From positions 310,001-374,000 of the forward strand of contig NZ_WTUZ01000039.1 in the NCBI RefSeq assembly GCF_009882985.1: a DNA stretch of 64,000 nt, in the 5' to 3' direction. This document shows, piece after piece, positions 17,322 to 26,824 of the stretch; positions within the stretch are counted from its first letter, which is position 1; the number at the start of each line of letters is the position of its first letter. The notes under the pieces were generated by a model. It was not told the DNA's origin. It searched no databases and was given only the letters and a program-made list of their open reading frames with translations. The translations under genes were made by a program, and so were the position numbers. The DNA is from Paenibacillus silvestris. GTDB lineage: Bacteria > Bacillota > Bacilli > Paenibacillales > NBRC-103111.

Positions 17322-19541
17322 ATGAAAAATAACACGTATATCAAACGCATGATGTTTTCGTATCTTCCGATATTGTTTCTTACGATTTCGATTCTCATTT
17401 CTATTTTCGTTACGATTATTAACGAACTCAATGTCCGTAATGCGATTCAAGCCAACAAAGTAACAACGGAATATATCAGCAACATGATCGATAATTCATT
17501 AAAAACGATTGATGCTGATGCTCGGAAAGTGATTCAGACGAATGCGGAGCTGCAGGCTTTTCTGGAAACGCCTTCTGACCGGTTGCTCAGTTATGCAGCA
17601 TCCAATGTTTTGAGTGAAATGATGGTACAGCATAATTTTATCGATTCCATTTATTTCTACAGAGCGAAAGATAAAATGGTTCTCGATCAGAGCACGATAC
17701 GGTCTATGAGTGATTTTCCGGATCGTGATTTTATCCGTGAATTGTTAGAACAGCCCTACCCTGTTAATTGGTCGTCGCCACGTGTCAAAGACGGGACCAA
17801 TAGGACGAATCTCAAAGTAATTACGCTGGGAAGAAAAGTTCCGCTGGATACAGGCAGCCTCGGCTACATGATTATCAACGTAAATCTGGACGCTATTTCT
17901 AAATTTACCGATGGGATGATTGATCGCACGGTGACGAATGCGCAAATTTACGATGCCGGGCATCAGCCTTTTTTCCCGAATGTGTTCTTCGAATCCAAGG
18001 ATATCGGTGTTCAAGCGGCAGTAACGTCCGATTATACCGGCTGGACCTATCAAACGGGAATTAAAGGAAGTCAGCTTTACAGTATTTTGCTTCATGGCAA
18101 CTTGGTATGGATTGTCGCCGTGCTGGGTGCCATTGCCTTGGCGATAGGCTCCATGTTTTACGTCACACGTCGAAGTTATAGGCCGATTGAAGCGATTTTG
18201 CATCGAATCGACCGTTTCTCGAATGCGGTGATTTCGAATGATTTGAAGAACGATACAAACGAGTTCGCTTTCATTGATCAAGCTATTGAGCGGCTCATTA
18301 CGAACAATATGGCCTTTCAGGAGCGGCAAGTCGAGCATCTGGCGATTCGCAGGCAGCAATTTTTACAGAATCTACTGAATGGCGAATACGCAGAGGATCA
18401 GGAAGTATGGAAGCTGGAAAGCGAACATTATGGGATGAAGAATGACACCCGCTTTATTGTTGCGCTGCTCGAAATTGATCATTATGTACAGTTCTGCATG
18501 ACATATAACCAAAAGGATCAGTCGCTTTTCAAATTTGTTATCAGCAGTGTAGCGGTAGAGTTCTCTGAACAGAATCAGCAGCAAGTCATCATGGAATGGG
18601 TGTCCAAAAATAGACTGGTGCTTCTCCATATCTCTCACGAGGATCAGGATCTTGAGCACCATCTATTGAAATTGACCGAGCAAATTCGTTCATGGATCGA
18701 GGCCCATTTGGATTTTACCGTTACGTTAGGTGTTGGCACCGTTGCTGAGGATGTAGCTTTGATTCGTCGTTCTTATCAAGAAGCCGGCCAAGCTGTGAAC
18801 CGGAAAGTCACTTTGGGCATCAATCAAATCATAGCTACTGTAGAAGGCAACGAAAAGTTATCGGATGAATGGTTTACGTATCTTCAGCTTATCCAAGCTG
18901 TCGTGCGGCAAGTTCGTTTGACGGATCAGGGGTGGTCCGCTGCTTTCAACAAGCTGTTTCAAGAAATGCGGGTTCAACAGCTGCAAAGGGGAGATATTGA
19001 AAGGCTTCTGCAATATTTTATTTTTCAAATGGAGCGCGAATTGGAAGGCACGCAGCCGGAAATTGAGATGTACTGGAAGACGAGTCTGAAGTCTGAGTTG
19101 ATGCAGGGTTTGGAACATTCCGAGACACTTGAGCAGATTGAGACGTGCTATCGTGTGGCGTTAGAGAAAATGCTGGAGCAATTGCTGGAGCTTTCCCATA
19201 ACCGGAGACATCATGCATTGATGAAAGAAATTCGCAGCTATGTGGCGGAAAACTTCACAGACCCGAACCTTTCCTTGGCTCTCTTGAGTGATCGCTTTCA
19301 AGTCAATTCGAAGTATTTGAGCCAACTGTTCAAGGAAGAAATTGGTGAGAACTTCAGCGACTTTCTCATTTCACTGCGGATGGAATTCGCGAAGAAACGG
19401 CTAACGGAAACCTTGGAGACGGTTCAGGACATCTCTGTCAGAGCGGGGTATACCAACTCGATATCTTTCAGCCGTATTTTCAAAAAGTGTGTCGGCTTGT
19501 CGCCAGGTCAGTACCGGGAATCTCAGCAGTTGACGAGTTAA
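17322..19541 (+). CDS. Membrane-spanning AraC-family transcriptional regulator
   Basis: A 739-residue sensor-regulator of the same design as the 3817 gene product: membrane helix 1 (about residues 10-33), an extracellular sensor domain of about 225 residues (probably Cache-like), helix 2 (about 261-284), a cytoplasmic linker and a C-terminal AraC domain (LSLALLSDRFQVNSKYLSQLF and VQDISVRAGYTNSISFSRIFK). ATG 17322 follows AGGGTGAG. It sits between importer 3 and the GH105 gene, as YesS-type regulators sit in pectin/rhamnogalacturonan loci of Bacillus, and probably activates both. The extracellular ligand is unknown. Confidence 0.88.
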   Translation: MKNNTYIKRMMFSYLPILFLTISILISIFVTIINELNVRNAIQANKVTTEYISNMIDNSLKTIDADARKVIQTNAELQAFLETPSDRLLSYAASNVLSEMMVQHNFIDSIYFYRAKDKMVLDQSTIRSMSDFPDRDFIRELLEQPYPVNWSSPRVKDGTNRTNLKVITLGRKVPLDTGSLGYMIINVNLDAISKFTDGMIDRTVTNAQIYDAGHQPFFPNVFFESKDIGVQAAVTSDYTGWTYQTGIKGSQLYSILLHGNLVWIVAVLGAIALAIGSMFYVTRRSYRPIEAILHRIDRFSNAVISNDLKNDTNEFAFIDQAIERLITNNMAFQERQVEHLAIRRQQFLQNLLNGEYAEDQEVWKLESEHYGMKNDTRFIVALLEIDHYVQFCMTYNQKDQSLFKFVISSVAVEFSEQNQQQVIMEWVSKNRLVLLHISHEDQDLEHHLLKLTEQIRSWIEAHLDFTVTLGVGTVAEDVALIRRSYQEAGQAVNRKVTLGINQIIATVEGNEKLSDEWFTYLQLIQAVVRQVRLTDQGWSAAFNKLFQEMRVQQLQRGDIERLLQYFIFQMERELEGTQPEIEMYWKTSLKSELMQGLEHSETLEQIETCYRVALEKMLEQLLELSHNRRHHALMKEIRSYVAENFTDPNLSLALLSDRFQVNSKYLSQLFKEEIGENFSDFLISLRMEFAKKRLTETLETVQDISVRAGYTNSISFSRIFKKCVGLSPGQYRESQQLTS

Positions 19542-19692
19542 ACGGTTTCATCAAAACGCAAGATATGCGAGATTTGCACATTTTTTAGTTAAAAATGCGG
19601 AGAATGCCTTCGGATATTATGGTATTTTTATAGGTAAATGTGTGCGAAAGCTATAAATTTCATCAGCTAAAATAGACGGAGGTAGCGATCCA

Positions 19693-20730
19693 ATGCGGAA
19701 ATTTGAATGCAATGAAAATGAAGTAAAAGAACTCATAGACCGGGTAGTCCGCAGAACGATGAATATGGATTTCACATGGAACTGGTCTTGTGGAGTAGCC
19801 TATTATGGCATTTGCAAAGCTTGGGAAGTAACCGGGAATCAGGAGTACATCGATTTCTTGGTTAAATGGGTGGACGAGTACCTGGAGCTTGGGTTGCCGC
19901 CGATGATGGTTAACGCTTGTGCCATGGGACATACCATGTTGACCTTGTATGAAGCTACAGATGATGCCAAGTACCTCGACCTGGCGTTGTTGAAAGCTGA
20001 ATATTTGCGGAAGGATGCCATCCGATTCGGGGAGGGCGTATTCCAGCATACGGTATCTTCTAAGAATGATTTTCCAGAGCAAGCATGGGCGGATACGTTA
20101 TTCATGGCTGCGTATTTCTTGCTGCGACTCGGATTTAAACTAGATAATAAGGCGTACATTGAGGATGCGCTTAATCAATTCTACTGGCATGAAGAATATC
20201 TGCAGGACACGAAGACGAATTTATTCTATCATGCCTGGGATAATGTCAGGAAAGATCATTTGTCCGGCATTTACTGGGGCAGAGCGAATGCATGGGCTGC
20301 TTATACAATGGCACAATCCTATAAAATGCTGAATCCTTTCATGCCTATGTGGATGCAAATTGGTGGGGCACTTGGCGATCAATTAAGCGCATTGGTCAGA
20401 CTGCAATCGGAGAATGGACTGTGGCGCACGGTATTGAATGATGAGACCTCCTACGAGGAAACATCAGCCTCCGCAGGAATTGCCGCCGCACTCGTAACTT
20501 ATGCGCACCCGCTGCATCAGAATTATATGGCCAAAGCTTATGAGGGCATCTTGGCAAATATTGATGAAGACGGCTCAGTACGAAACGTATCCGCAGGCAC
20601 GGCAGTCATGTACTCCGTAGATGATTACAAGGTAATTTCCAAGAAAAGGGTGCAAGGATGGGGGCAAGGATTGACCTTGGCTTATCTGGTTGCTTTGCTT
20701 CAAAATAAGGAAGTTGTTAGTAAAATTTAA
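19693..20730 (+). CDS. GH105 unsaturated glycuronyl hydrolase (YteR/YesR-like)
   Basis: A cytoplasmic (alpha/alpha)6-barrel enzyme of 345 residues. Members of GH105 hydrate and release the unsaturated uronic acid that a lyase leaves at the end of an oligosaccharide, typically from rhamnogalacturonan. Family patterns seen are QAWADTLFMAAYFLLRLG, with D134 at the expected catalytic position, HAWDN, YWGRANAWA and EETSASAG. There is no signal peptide, so the substrate must be imported, most simply by importer 3. ATG 19693 follows GGAGG. A terminator follows at 20763-20808. The exact substrate is inferred only at family level. Confidence 0.87.
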   Translation: MRKFECNENEVKELIDRVVRRTMNMDFTWNWSCGVAYYGICKAWEVTGNQEYIDFLVKWVDEYLELGLPPMMVNACAMGHTMLTLYEATDDAKYLDLALLKAEYLRKDAIRFGEGVFQHTVSSKNDFPEQAWADTLFMAAYFLLRLGFKLDNKAYIEDALNQFYWHEEYLQDTKTNLFYHAWDNVRKDHLSGIYWGRANAWAAYTMAQSYKMLNPFMPMWMQIGGALGDQLSALVRLQSENGLWRTVLNDETSYEETSASAGIAAALVTYAHPLHQNYMAKAYEGILANIDEDGSVRNVSAGTAVMYSVDDYKVISKKRVQGWGQGLTLAYLVALLQNKEVVSKI

Positions 20731-20762
20731 GACACAAGTATACATTCATACTGCACGAATTC

Positions 20763-20808
20763 AAAAAGCGACAGTCTGGGAACTTTTTTTCCTAGACTGC
20801 CGCTTTTT
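20763..20808 (+). terminator. Rho-independent terminator after the GH105 gene
   Basis: The 18-bp arms 20763-20780 and 20791-20808 pair with two mismatches, and the downstream arm ends in CTTTTT. The stem is A/T-flanked on both sides and could work in both directions. Confidence 0.85.
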
Positions 20809-20874
20809 ACTATTTGCTAAGCGGCTTTTTTCATGCATAATCAAGATGACATAAACTCGTATGGGAGGCGCCTT

Positions 20875-22110
20875 ATGCTAGATTACATACTGTTAAACTT
20901 TCTATTCATTTTGGTAGGAGCCCTTTCATACTTTGCTTTTGGCTTATATAAGAATAAGCATTTCAAATTAATTGTCGGCGTGTTCTCAAGTATATCTGTG
21001 GTATGCTGCATGTCTTTTCCTTTTACGGTTTTCCCCGGGTATATATATGATTTAAGAATAATTCCTTTTCTAGTAGCGCTGTTTTACGGGGGTTACCGCT
21101 CTGGGGTGCTTGTGGCCATTATTTTGCTTGGTTATCGGTTCTATCTCGGGGGGAGCGGGTTTATAGTAACCGCCTTATCTTATATTCCTATATTCATTAT
21201 TGTCATTGTCTTCCTGAAGCTTCGCAAAAAAATAACTGGCAAACAAAATATTGTCATGGGTGTGCTGTTTTCATTATTGTCAGCATTGATTGTATCGGTA
21301 TGGAGCTCCATTCAATTGCATAATGATACGGATCAGCATGAGGTTTTCTTTACTTATTACTGCGTCATTCTTACGATTTGTTCATGGATCACTTTCTTTT
21401 TCATTGAAACGATGAAAGACAACATCCAGATGCGGGATGAAATCTACCGGTCCGAGAAACTTAGCGTCTTAGGTGAGCTCGCTGCAACCATCGCACATGA
21501 AATTCGCAATCCAATCACCGTGTCCAAAGGTTTTCTTCAATTATTAAAGGCCCGTTCGCAAAATGAAACGGATCTTAAGTATGCGATTCATGCCATTGAA
21601 GAGATTGATCGGGCGGAAGGCATTATCTCCGAATACCTCATGTACGCCAAGCCTCAGGCTGAAAGGGTAGAAAAGATTGATGTGAAAGCCCATTTGAGCA
21701 ACGTAATGAGTATTACCGACCCGTATGTTACGTCCAAAGGGCATATTGTGGAGAGCCAGTTGGAGGAATTGTATGTTTATGCAGATTCGAAAAAATTAAC
21801 CCAGGTCCTGATCAATTTAATTAAAAATGCGGCGGAAGCGATAGAGAAAAACGGGAAGATAACGATTCATACTTTTGCCCAAAAGAACCACGCGGTTATT
21901 GAGATTACGGATACGGGGATTGGCATGAACGAAGAGCAGCTTTTGCGATTAGGGGATCCATTTTATTCGACGAAATCGAAAGGCACGGGGCTCGGACTTA
22001 TGGTCAGTTACCGAATTATTGAAGCTTTGGGTGGAACGATTCGCGTTCAGAGCAAACAGGGGATAGGTACTAAATTCAGCGTCTTCATTCCTATGGATGT
22101 TGATACATAA
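20875..22110 (+). CDS. Membrane sensor histidine kinase, sporulation KinB-like
   Basis: An orthodox histidine kinase of about 411 residues. The N-terminal part is an integral membrane sensor with about five or six helices (MLDYILLNFLFILVGALSYF through FIIVIVFLKL), like the 5TMR-LYT/KinB group. The catalytic half has the H-box ATIAHEIRNPITVSKGF with phosphorylated H208, the N-box LINLIKNAAEAI, and the G-boxes DTGIGM and GTGLGLMVSYRII. ATG 20875 has GGGAGG six bases upstream; the frame extends to 20833 without a ribosome binding site. No response regulator is next to it, which fits a phosphorelay kinase feeding a distant partner such as Spo0F; that role is inferred. Confidence 0.85.
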   Translation: MLDYILLNFLFILVGALSYFAFGLYKNKHFKLIVGVFSSISVVCCMSFPFTVFPGYIYDLRIIPFLVALFYGGYRSGVLVAIILLGYRFYLGGSGFIVTALSYIPIFIIVIVFLKLRKKITGKQNIVMGVLFSLLSALIVSVWSSIQLHNDTDQHEVFFTYYCVILTICSWITFFFIETMKDNIQMRDEIYRSEKLSVLGELAATIAHEIRNPITVSKGFLQLLKARSQNETDLKYAIHAIEEIDRAEGIISEYLMYAKPQAERVEKIDVKAHLSNVMSITDPYVTSKGHIVESQLEELYVYADSKKLTQVLINLIKNAAEAIEKNGKITIHTFAQKNHAVIEITDTGIGMNEEQLLRLGDPFYSTKSKGTGLGLMVSYRIIEALGGTIRVQSKQGIGTKFSVFIPMDVDT

Positions 22111-22167
22111 AATAAATAGCGGCGGCCAAGGACTAGTTGTTTAGTCCAAGGCTGCCGCCATTTATTT
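22111..22167. terminator. Bidirectional terminator between convergent genes
   Basis: Arms of about 25 bp (22111-22135 and 22142-22166) pair with four mismatches. They are flanked by A-rich and T-rich ends, so they can stop both the kinase transcript (+) and the cyclase transcript (-). Confidence 0.88.
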
Positions 22168-22186
22168 TCCCGAGCCACCTATTAGC

Positions 22187-23743
22187 TTAGGTGGAAACAC
22201 CATTTTTCCTTGCCCGTTTCATGGTATACATAGCTTCATCCGCGGTTTTCAGTAATGCGGCGATGTCCGTCGCGTCTTTGGGATACTGACTGACTCCGGC
22301 ACTAAACAAAATCGGGATTTCAATCCCTTTGTACATAAAAGGGGTTTTCTGTAAGAGGGATAACCGCGTATCGACAACACGGTCTAACTCGCTATTTCCA
22401 TCCATAGAGGAAATAATCCAAACGAATTCGTCTCCCCCAATCCGTCCGATCAAATCATCAGGGTAGGAGCAATTTTCCAACATATGTGAAATATGCTTCA
22501 GATAAAGATCACCAACGAAATGTCCATATCTATCGTTGATCGGTTTGAAATTGTCTAAGTCGATTAAGATAAGTGCAAAGCTTTCACGACGCGTTATCTT
22601 TTCTTGCAACAGCTCGTGGAGGGCAGCACGATTGTATAGATCCGTTAGTGAATCGTGGTGCGCTAAATACTTATAATTTTGTTCGGATTTCAATAATTTG
22701 CGTTCTGCAACCTTGAGAGAAGTAACGTCCGTGAGGTGCATCACAAATAGCTTCTCGTCGGTTTCTTCGATCAATTCAAGGCCCATAACTAGATCCAAAT
22801 CGCCTGTATTCGGATTATGCAGTTGAGCCTCCCACTGGGCATCATTCTCTTGCTGAACAAGAGCCAACATATCCGCTACGGGCAAGTTATTTTCAAACTG
22901 GAAATAGCTCATTATATGTTGAACAGGGATCCCTTCAAACCATTGTTTGGCCCTTGGATTCATCTCTTTGATGTCTCCCTTTTGGTCCAGAAGGAGAATG
23001 GCGGTTGGCGCAGATTTGAAAAGAATATGAAAGAGCTTGCGGTAATCCGGCATAATATCATATTTGCCAACCAAATGACGGAGGGCAAGAGCCCATACCA
23101 AGTATCCTATGAAAAATAGGATCATGGCATTCCGTGAAGTTACTACCTTCGATTGTAAAATAGATGTAACAAAAACAAACCAGGCAAAGAGCAAAAATAA
23201 GCTGAGCAGCAGCGAACGCAGAACCTGTCGATGCTTGACTACCTTCACACGATACCAGGAAACAGCTAGGATGATCACCGAAAGAAGGATATATCCTGCT
23301 ATGAGGAGAACCGTAAATAGTAGAAATAGTGGATCAAGTGGACTTCGTCCATCCGTCACAGCCGCATTAAACAATACCCGATGATCTTTGGTAATTAAAA
23401 ATATAAGCCACAGGACATAAGGAACTGCGTAAATGAAAGGCAAGAATCGCTTGAATGACGAAGTCGCAGGACTTCCGATGAGTATACTGAGATGAACCAA
23501 GCAGCATATAACCAACAGGAGCATCGGACTATTTCCATAGAGAACAATCTGCATCTGATATTGCGGGAGCAAAGATGTTTTGATGTATTCCCCTAGGAAA
23601 TAAAATTGAAAAGCAAGCATGAGGAGAGCCGCAATTCGGTTCAACATGCTCTTCATATTTCGATGAATCAAGGTTACTGCCATGTAGAAAAAGAAAAAGG
23701 TAGGGAGCAAAATCGTTAAGAAGTCCATGAAAAGTTCATTCAT
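22187..23743 (-). CDS. Membrane diguanylate cyclase with PAS-like and GGDEF domains
   Basis: A 518-residue protein that should make cyclic di-GMP. The N-terminal part has about seven membrane helices (from LTILLPTFFFFYMAVTLI to FFIGYLVWALALRHL). A PAS-like segment follows (LFHILFKSAPTAILLLDQKG and MHLTDVTSLKVAERKL). The C-terminal GGDEF domain begins at HDSLTDLYNRAAL and contains the intact active-site motif GRIGGDEFVWI. No EAL domain is present. ATG 23743 has only a weak ribosome binding site. It is convergent with the histidine kinase and shares its terminator. It looks unrelated to the flanking sugar loci. Confidence 0.88.
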   Translation of the reverse strand: MNELFMDFLTILLPTFFFFYMAVTLIHRNMKSMLNRIAALLMLAFQFYFLGEYIKTSLLPQYQMQIVLYGNSPMLLLVICCLVHLSILIGSPATSSFKRFLPFIYAVPYVLWLIFLITKDHRVLFNAAVTDGRSPLDPLFLLFTVLLIAGYILLSVIILAVSWYRVKVVKHRQVLRSLLLSLFLLFAWFVFVTSILQSKVVTSRNAMILFFIGYLVWALALRHLVGKYDIMPDYRKLFHILFKSAPTAILLLDQKGDIKEMNPRAKQWFEGIPVQHIMSYFQFENNLPVADMLALVQQENDAQWEAQLHNPNTGDLDLVMGLELIEETDEKLFVMHLTDVTSLKVAERKLLKSEQNYKYLAHHDSLTDLYNRAALHELLQEKITRRESFALILIDLDNFKPINDRYGHFVGDLYLKHISHMLENCSYPDDLIGRIGGDEFVWIISSMDGNSELDRVVDTRLSLLQKTPFMYKGIEIPILFSAGVSQYPKDATDIAALLKTADEAMYTMKRARKNGVST

Positions 23744-23843
23744 TTAGATTATACCTTATCGTGATCGCGTAGTTGAGTTTCCACTCTCACAGTAGCATGA
23801 ATTTTACTTGCGATGCAATAACCAAACAGGAGGAAAAAATAAG

Positions 23844-25634
23844 GTGGAAATTAGAACGATGACACGGCGCTTTCAGTTTCCTGTTCAAATGAGTATGAGA
23901 TACAAGCTTATGATTCTGATGATCATTATTGCTGTTCTGCCGTTAACTTTAGTGACGATCTTTGCCGCAAAGACCACGAAGCAATCATTAAGTCTGGAAA
24001 TCATACGATCTAACGAGTCGAGAATGGACTGGGCTGCCAAATATTTCGATGAAAAATTTGGTCAATTGCATTCGGTGGCGTATTCGCTTCTTATGGATAA
24101 CAACTTATTTCCGAATTCTGGTGGTGAAACGGTGAGCAATGGTAACGTTCTGGATACAGGAAAACTGTATATTGATGAGAAACTCAGATCCCTGTATGTG
24201 GCCAACAATACGAATATTGCCTCGATCTCTCTGTATCTGAATGCCAAACAGCGTATGTATATTGTCGATAAGGATGCTGTACGATCAACGGATCAAATGA
24301 TTAATCTCTTCGGTGAAGAGGGAGAATCCGTAAATAACCACCAGACTGTCAACAAGATTGTCAAATCCACACACAATAATTTCAAATTGGTGCGCAGCAT
24401 GAATCGCTTTGAGGATCATGAGATTCTCGGTGGCGTGTTTATTGAAGCAAGATGGAATATGATGGATAACGTCATCAACATGATCCATTCGGAGCCCAAT
24501 AGCCAAGTGCTTGTTTTGGACGCGCAAGGAAACATCATGTACAATCCGTACCCCGCACAAACGATGATGGACAAGGAGATGCTGGAAAAGGCGATACACA
24601 GTCCAATGGAGCCTGGCTTTATCGAATCAAAGCAAGGTATTCTATTTTACCAGCCAGTTGTATCAGCCAATTTATGGATCGTGAAATTTATTCCGATTAG
24701 CTACGTAAATGAAGGCGCTTCCAATACGCTGAGTTTTAGTTTTTATACAGCTATGGTCTCTATTCTTCTCGCTATGATTCTTTCCGTTTTAATTGCTTAT
24801 TTCACCACGAAACCGATTATTCGACTGACGAGGTCAATGAAGGCCGTGGAGCATCTAAATTTCAATGTGGGTGTCGATAAGGTACGGAGCGATGAGATTG
24901 GTACACTAGAAAGACGGTTCAATTCTATGCTTCAGAAAATTAAAGAGCTGGTTCAAATTGAGTATAAAAGTAAAATCGAGAAGAGAACTGCGCAGCTGAA
25001 AGCGATGCAGGCACAGATCAATCCGCATTTTCTGTATAATGCGCTGCAATCCATTGGTGGGGTTGCCCTCTCACGAAACGCACCAGAAATTTATGAGTAT
25101 GTCAGAGCGCTTAGTGAATTATTTCGTTATACGATTAAAATGAAATCAGATCTCGTCACTGTGGCGGATGAAATCGAACATGTTACGAACTATTTGCATA
25201 TTCAAAAGCTGCGCTTTCAGGATACGATTCATATTCAAATTGACATCGAAGAAGACTGCGGCATGTTTGAGCTTCCCAAATTCATACTCCAGCCTATTGT
25301 AGAGAATTGTTTCGTCCATGGTTTGGAAGGCCAGATGGGTCAGTGGATGATAACGATCAGGGTGGAGAAGATGATGGATGAAATTGAGATAAGTATCGAA
25401 GATAACGGTCTAGGCATGGATGAGGTGCGGTTAGAGGAAATTCGGAGGCAATTAAGCCGACCAGGGGAGGATCAGGTGTTGGGGGAAAGCATGGGAATGA
25501 ACAACGTGAATTCACGGATTAAGCTTATTTTTGGTCAGGAGTACGGTATGTTTGTCACAAGCGCAAAAGGTGCCGGAACGAAAGTCAAAGTCGTTATTCC
25601 CGCACTAATTAAAGGAGAGGAGCCTCTACAATGA
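23844..25634 (+). CDS. Sensor histidine kinase, YesM family
   Basis: A membrane kinase of about 596 residues. It has helix 1 near residues 22-45, an extracellular sensor domain, helix 2 near 300-322, a HAMP linker (TKPIIRLTRSMKAVEHL), a His-kinase domain with the class signature QINPHFLYNALQSIGG (phosphorylated H395), and an ATPase domain with EDNGLGMDE. GTG 23844 is ten bases after AGGAGG and fits better than upstream or downstream ATGs. Its stop overlaps the start of the response regulator gene by 4 bp. Importer 4 follows, so the pair probably senses that importer's sugar. Confidence 0.9.
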   Translation: MEIRTMTRRFQFPVQMSMRYKLMILMIIIAVLPLTLVTIFAAKTTKQSLSLEIIRSNESRMDWAAKYFDEKFGQLHSVAYSLLMDNNLFPNSGGETVSNGNVLDTGKLYIDEKLRSLYVANNTNIASISLYLNAKQRMYIVDKDAVRSTDQMINLFGEEGESVNNHQTVNKIVKSTHNNFKLVRSMNRFEDHEILGGVFIEARWNMMDNVINMIHSEPNSQVLVLDAQGNIMYNPYPAQTMMDKEMLEKAIHSPMEPGFIESKQGILFYQPVVSANLWIVKFIPISYVNEGASNTLSFSFYTAMVSILLAMILSVLIAYFTTKPIIRLTRSMKAVEHLNFNVGVDKVRSDEIGTLERRFNSMLQKIKELVQIEYKSKIEKRTAQLKAMQAQINPHFLYNALQSIGGVALSRNAPEIYEYVRALSELFRYTIKMKSDLVTVADEIEHVTNYLHIQKLRFQDTIHIQIDIEEDCGMFELPKFILQPIVENCFVHGLEGQMGQWMITIRVEKMMDEIEISIEDNGLGMDEVRLEEIRRQLSRPGEDQVLGESMGMNNVNSRIKLIFGQEYGMFVTSAKGAGTKVKVVIPALIKGEEPLQ

Positions 25635-26695
25635 AAGCTGTCATTATTGATGATGAGTTCTGGGTCCGCAACAGCATAAGGCATTTGGCAGATTGGGAGC
25701 GACTAGGTATCTCTCAGGTTGAGGAAGCAGAGGATGGGCTAAGTGGCCTCACTATCATAGCGCAGATACATCCGGAGATTGTGATTACAGATATGAAAAT
25801 GCGAGGCATGGACGGAGCTCAGCTTCTGCAAAAAATAAGTGAGGACTATCCATTTATCCGCAAAATTGTCATTAGTGGATTTGATGATTTTACCTATATG
25901 AAACAGGCGATTTTATCCAAAGTCGATGAATATCTGATCAAGCCGATCAATCCGGAAGAGCTGAATAGAGCTTTGGAGAAAGCGGTGCGAGAATTGGGCG
26001 TAACACGGGGGATCCATGCTGCCAAACCGCTGGACAAGCAGTTATTGAAAGTGATCACGGAGCTGAAACATACGATCACCAGACATTTTCAAGAGATGAA
26101 CACGGAGGCCGTCAAGAAAAGCTTTAAGCTCCTGGAGCAAACGTTGAGCGATCAAGAAAGCTTGCAGCCTGGTCTGAATAATTCGCTGTACAAGCAATTC
26201 ATGCTGCTTCTGGAGGAGCAATGCGCTATTTCGGGAAGCGAATTAACAATGGAAGCTCAGGCTAGCGCCAATCATTTTTTTGTTACGGATGATACGCCGG
26301 TGTCCGAGTGGACGGATGTTTTGACCAACACCTATGTCGGTATCGTAGAAGCATTAATTCACCAAAGGAAAAACAAAACCCGCATTAATATCGATGAGAT
26401 TCGGAAGTATCTCGATCTTTCGTACGCCGAGCAAGTGAGTCTTGCCACTATTGCCAGCCAGTTTTTTGTCAGCAAAGAGCATCTATCCCGTACGTTTAAA
26501 CAAGAAATTGGTGTAACTGTCATGGATTATTTGATTGCGAAAAGGATGGAGAAAGCGCTTGAGCTTCTTCAGGATTCTTCGGTATCCATCAAGAGCGCCG
26601 CAGAAGCGGTCGGCTATTCAGATCTGACTTATTTTCACCGCATATTCAAAAAAATGACAGGAATGACGCCATCTCAGATTAGACAGGATGCTTAA
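25631..26695 (+). CDS. Response regulator, YesN family (receiver plus AraC domain)
   Basis: A 354-residue cytoplasmic regulator. The receiver domain starts MKAVIIDDEFWVRNSI, with the phosphorylation site D54 in IVITDMKMRGMDG and the conserved lysine in YLIKPINP. The C-terminal AraC domain reads VSLATIASQFFVSKEHLSRTF and IKSAAEAVGYSDLTYFHRIFK. The ATGA overlap with the kinase gene indicates coupled translation. It should activate the importer 4 operon that begins 130 bp downstream. Confidence 0.92.
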   Translation: MKAVIIDDEFWVRNSIRHLADWERLGISQVEEAEDGLSGLTIIAQIHPEIVITDMKMRGMDGAQLLQKISEDYPFIRKIVISGFDDFTYMKQAILSKVDEYLIKPINPEELNRALEKAVRELGVTRGIHAAKPLDKQLLKVITELKHTITRHFQEMNTEAVKKSFKLLEQTLSDQESLQPGLNNSLYKQFMLLLEEQCAISGSELTMEAQASANHFFVTDDTPVSEWTDVLTNTYVGIVEALIHQRKNKTRINIDEIRKYLDLSYAEQVSLATIASQFFVSKEHLSRTFKQEIGVTVMDYLIAKRMEKALELLQDSSVSIKSAAEAVGYSDLTYFHRIFKKMTGMTPSQIRQDA

Positions 26696-26789
26696 TGAGC
26701 TTAAGCCAGTTCAGTGATATCAATATTGTCCAGTCAGAGACGCTTTTTCTGTCCAATGAATGGTTGCGCTTTCTTAAGTATACTAGGGT

Positions 26790-26804
26790 TCGTAAGCGTT
26801 ACCA
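26790..26804 (+). promoter_or_regulatory. cre-like site upstream of importer 4
   Basis: TCGTAAGCGTTACCA matches the cre consensus at 14 of 15 positions; the T of the leading TG is C. It ends 20 bp before the binding-protein start codon and just before the ribosome binding site. The core TAAGCGTTA is also present in the perfect cre-like box at 7883. Confidence 0.45.
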
Positions 26805-26824
26805 TAACAAGGGGAGGCGACAGA

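Noticed and set aside
17745-18359. 204-codon open frame on the minus strand
   Set aside because: It lies wholly inside the membrane AraC gene on the other strand, has no ribosome binding site and no recognisable motif.
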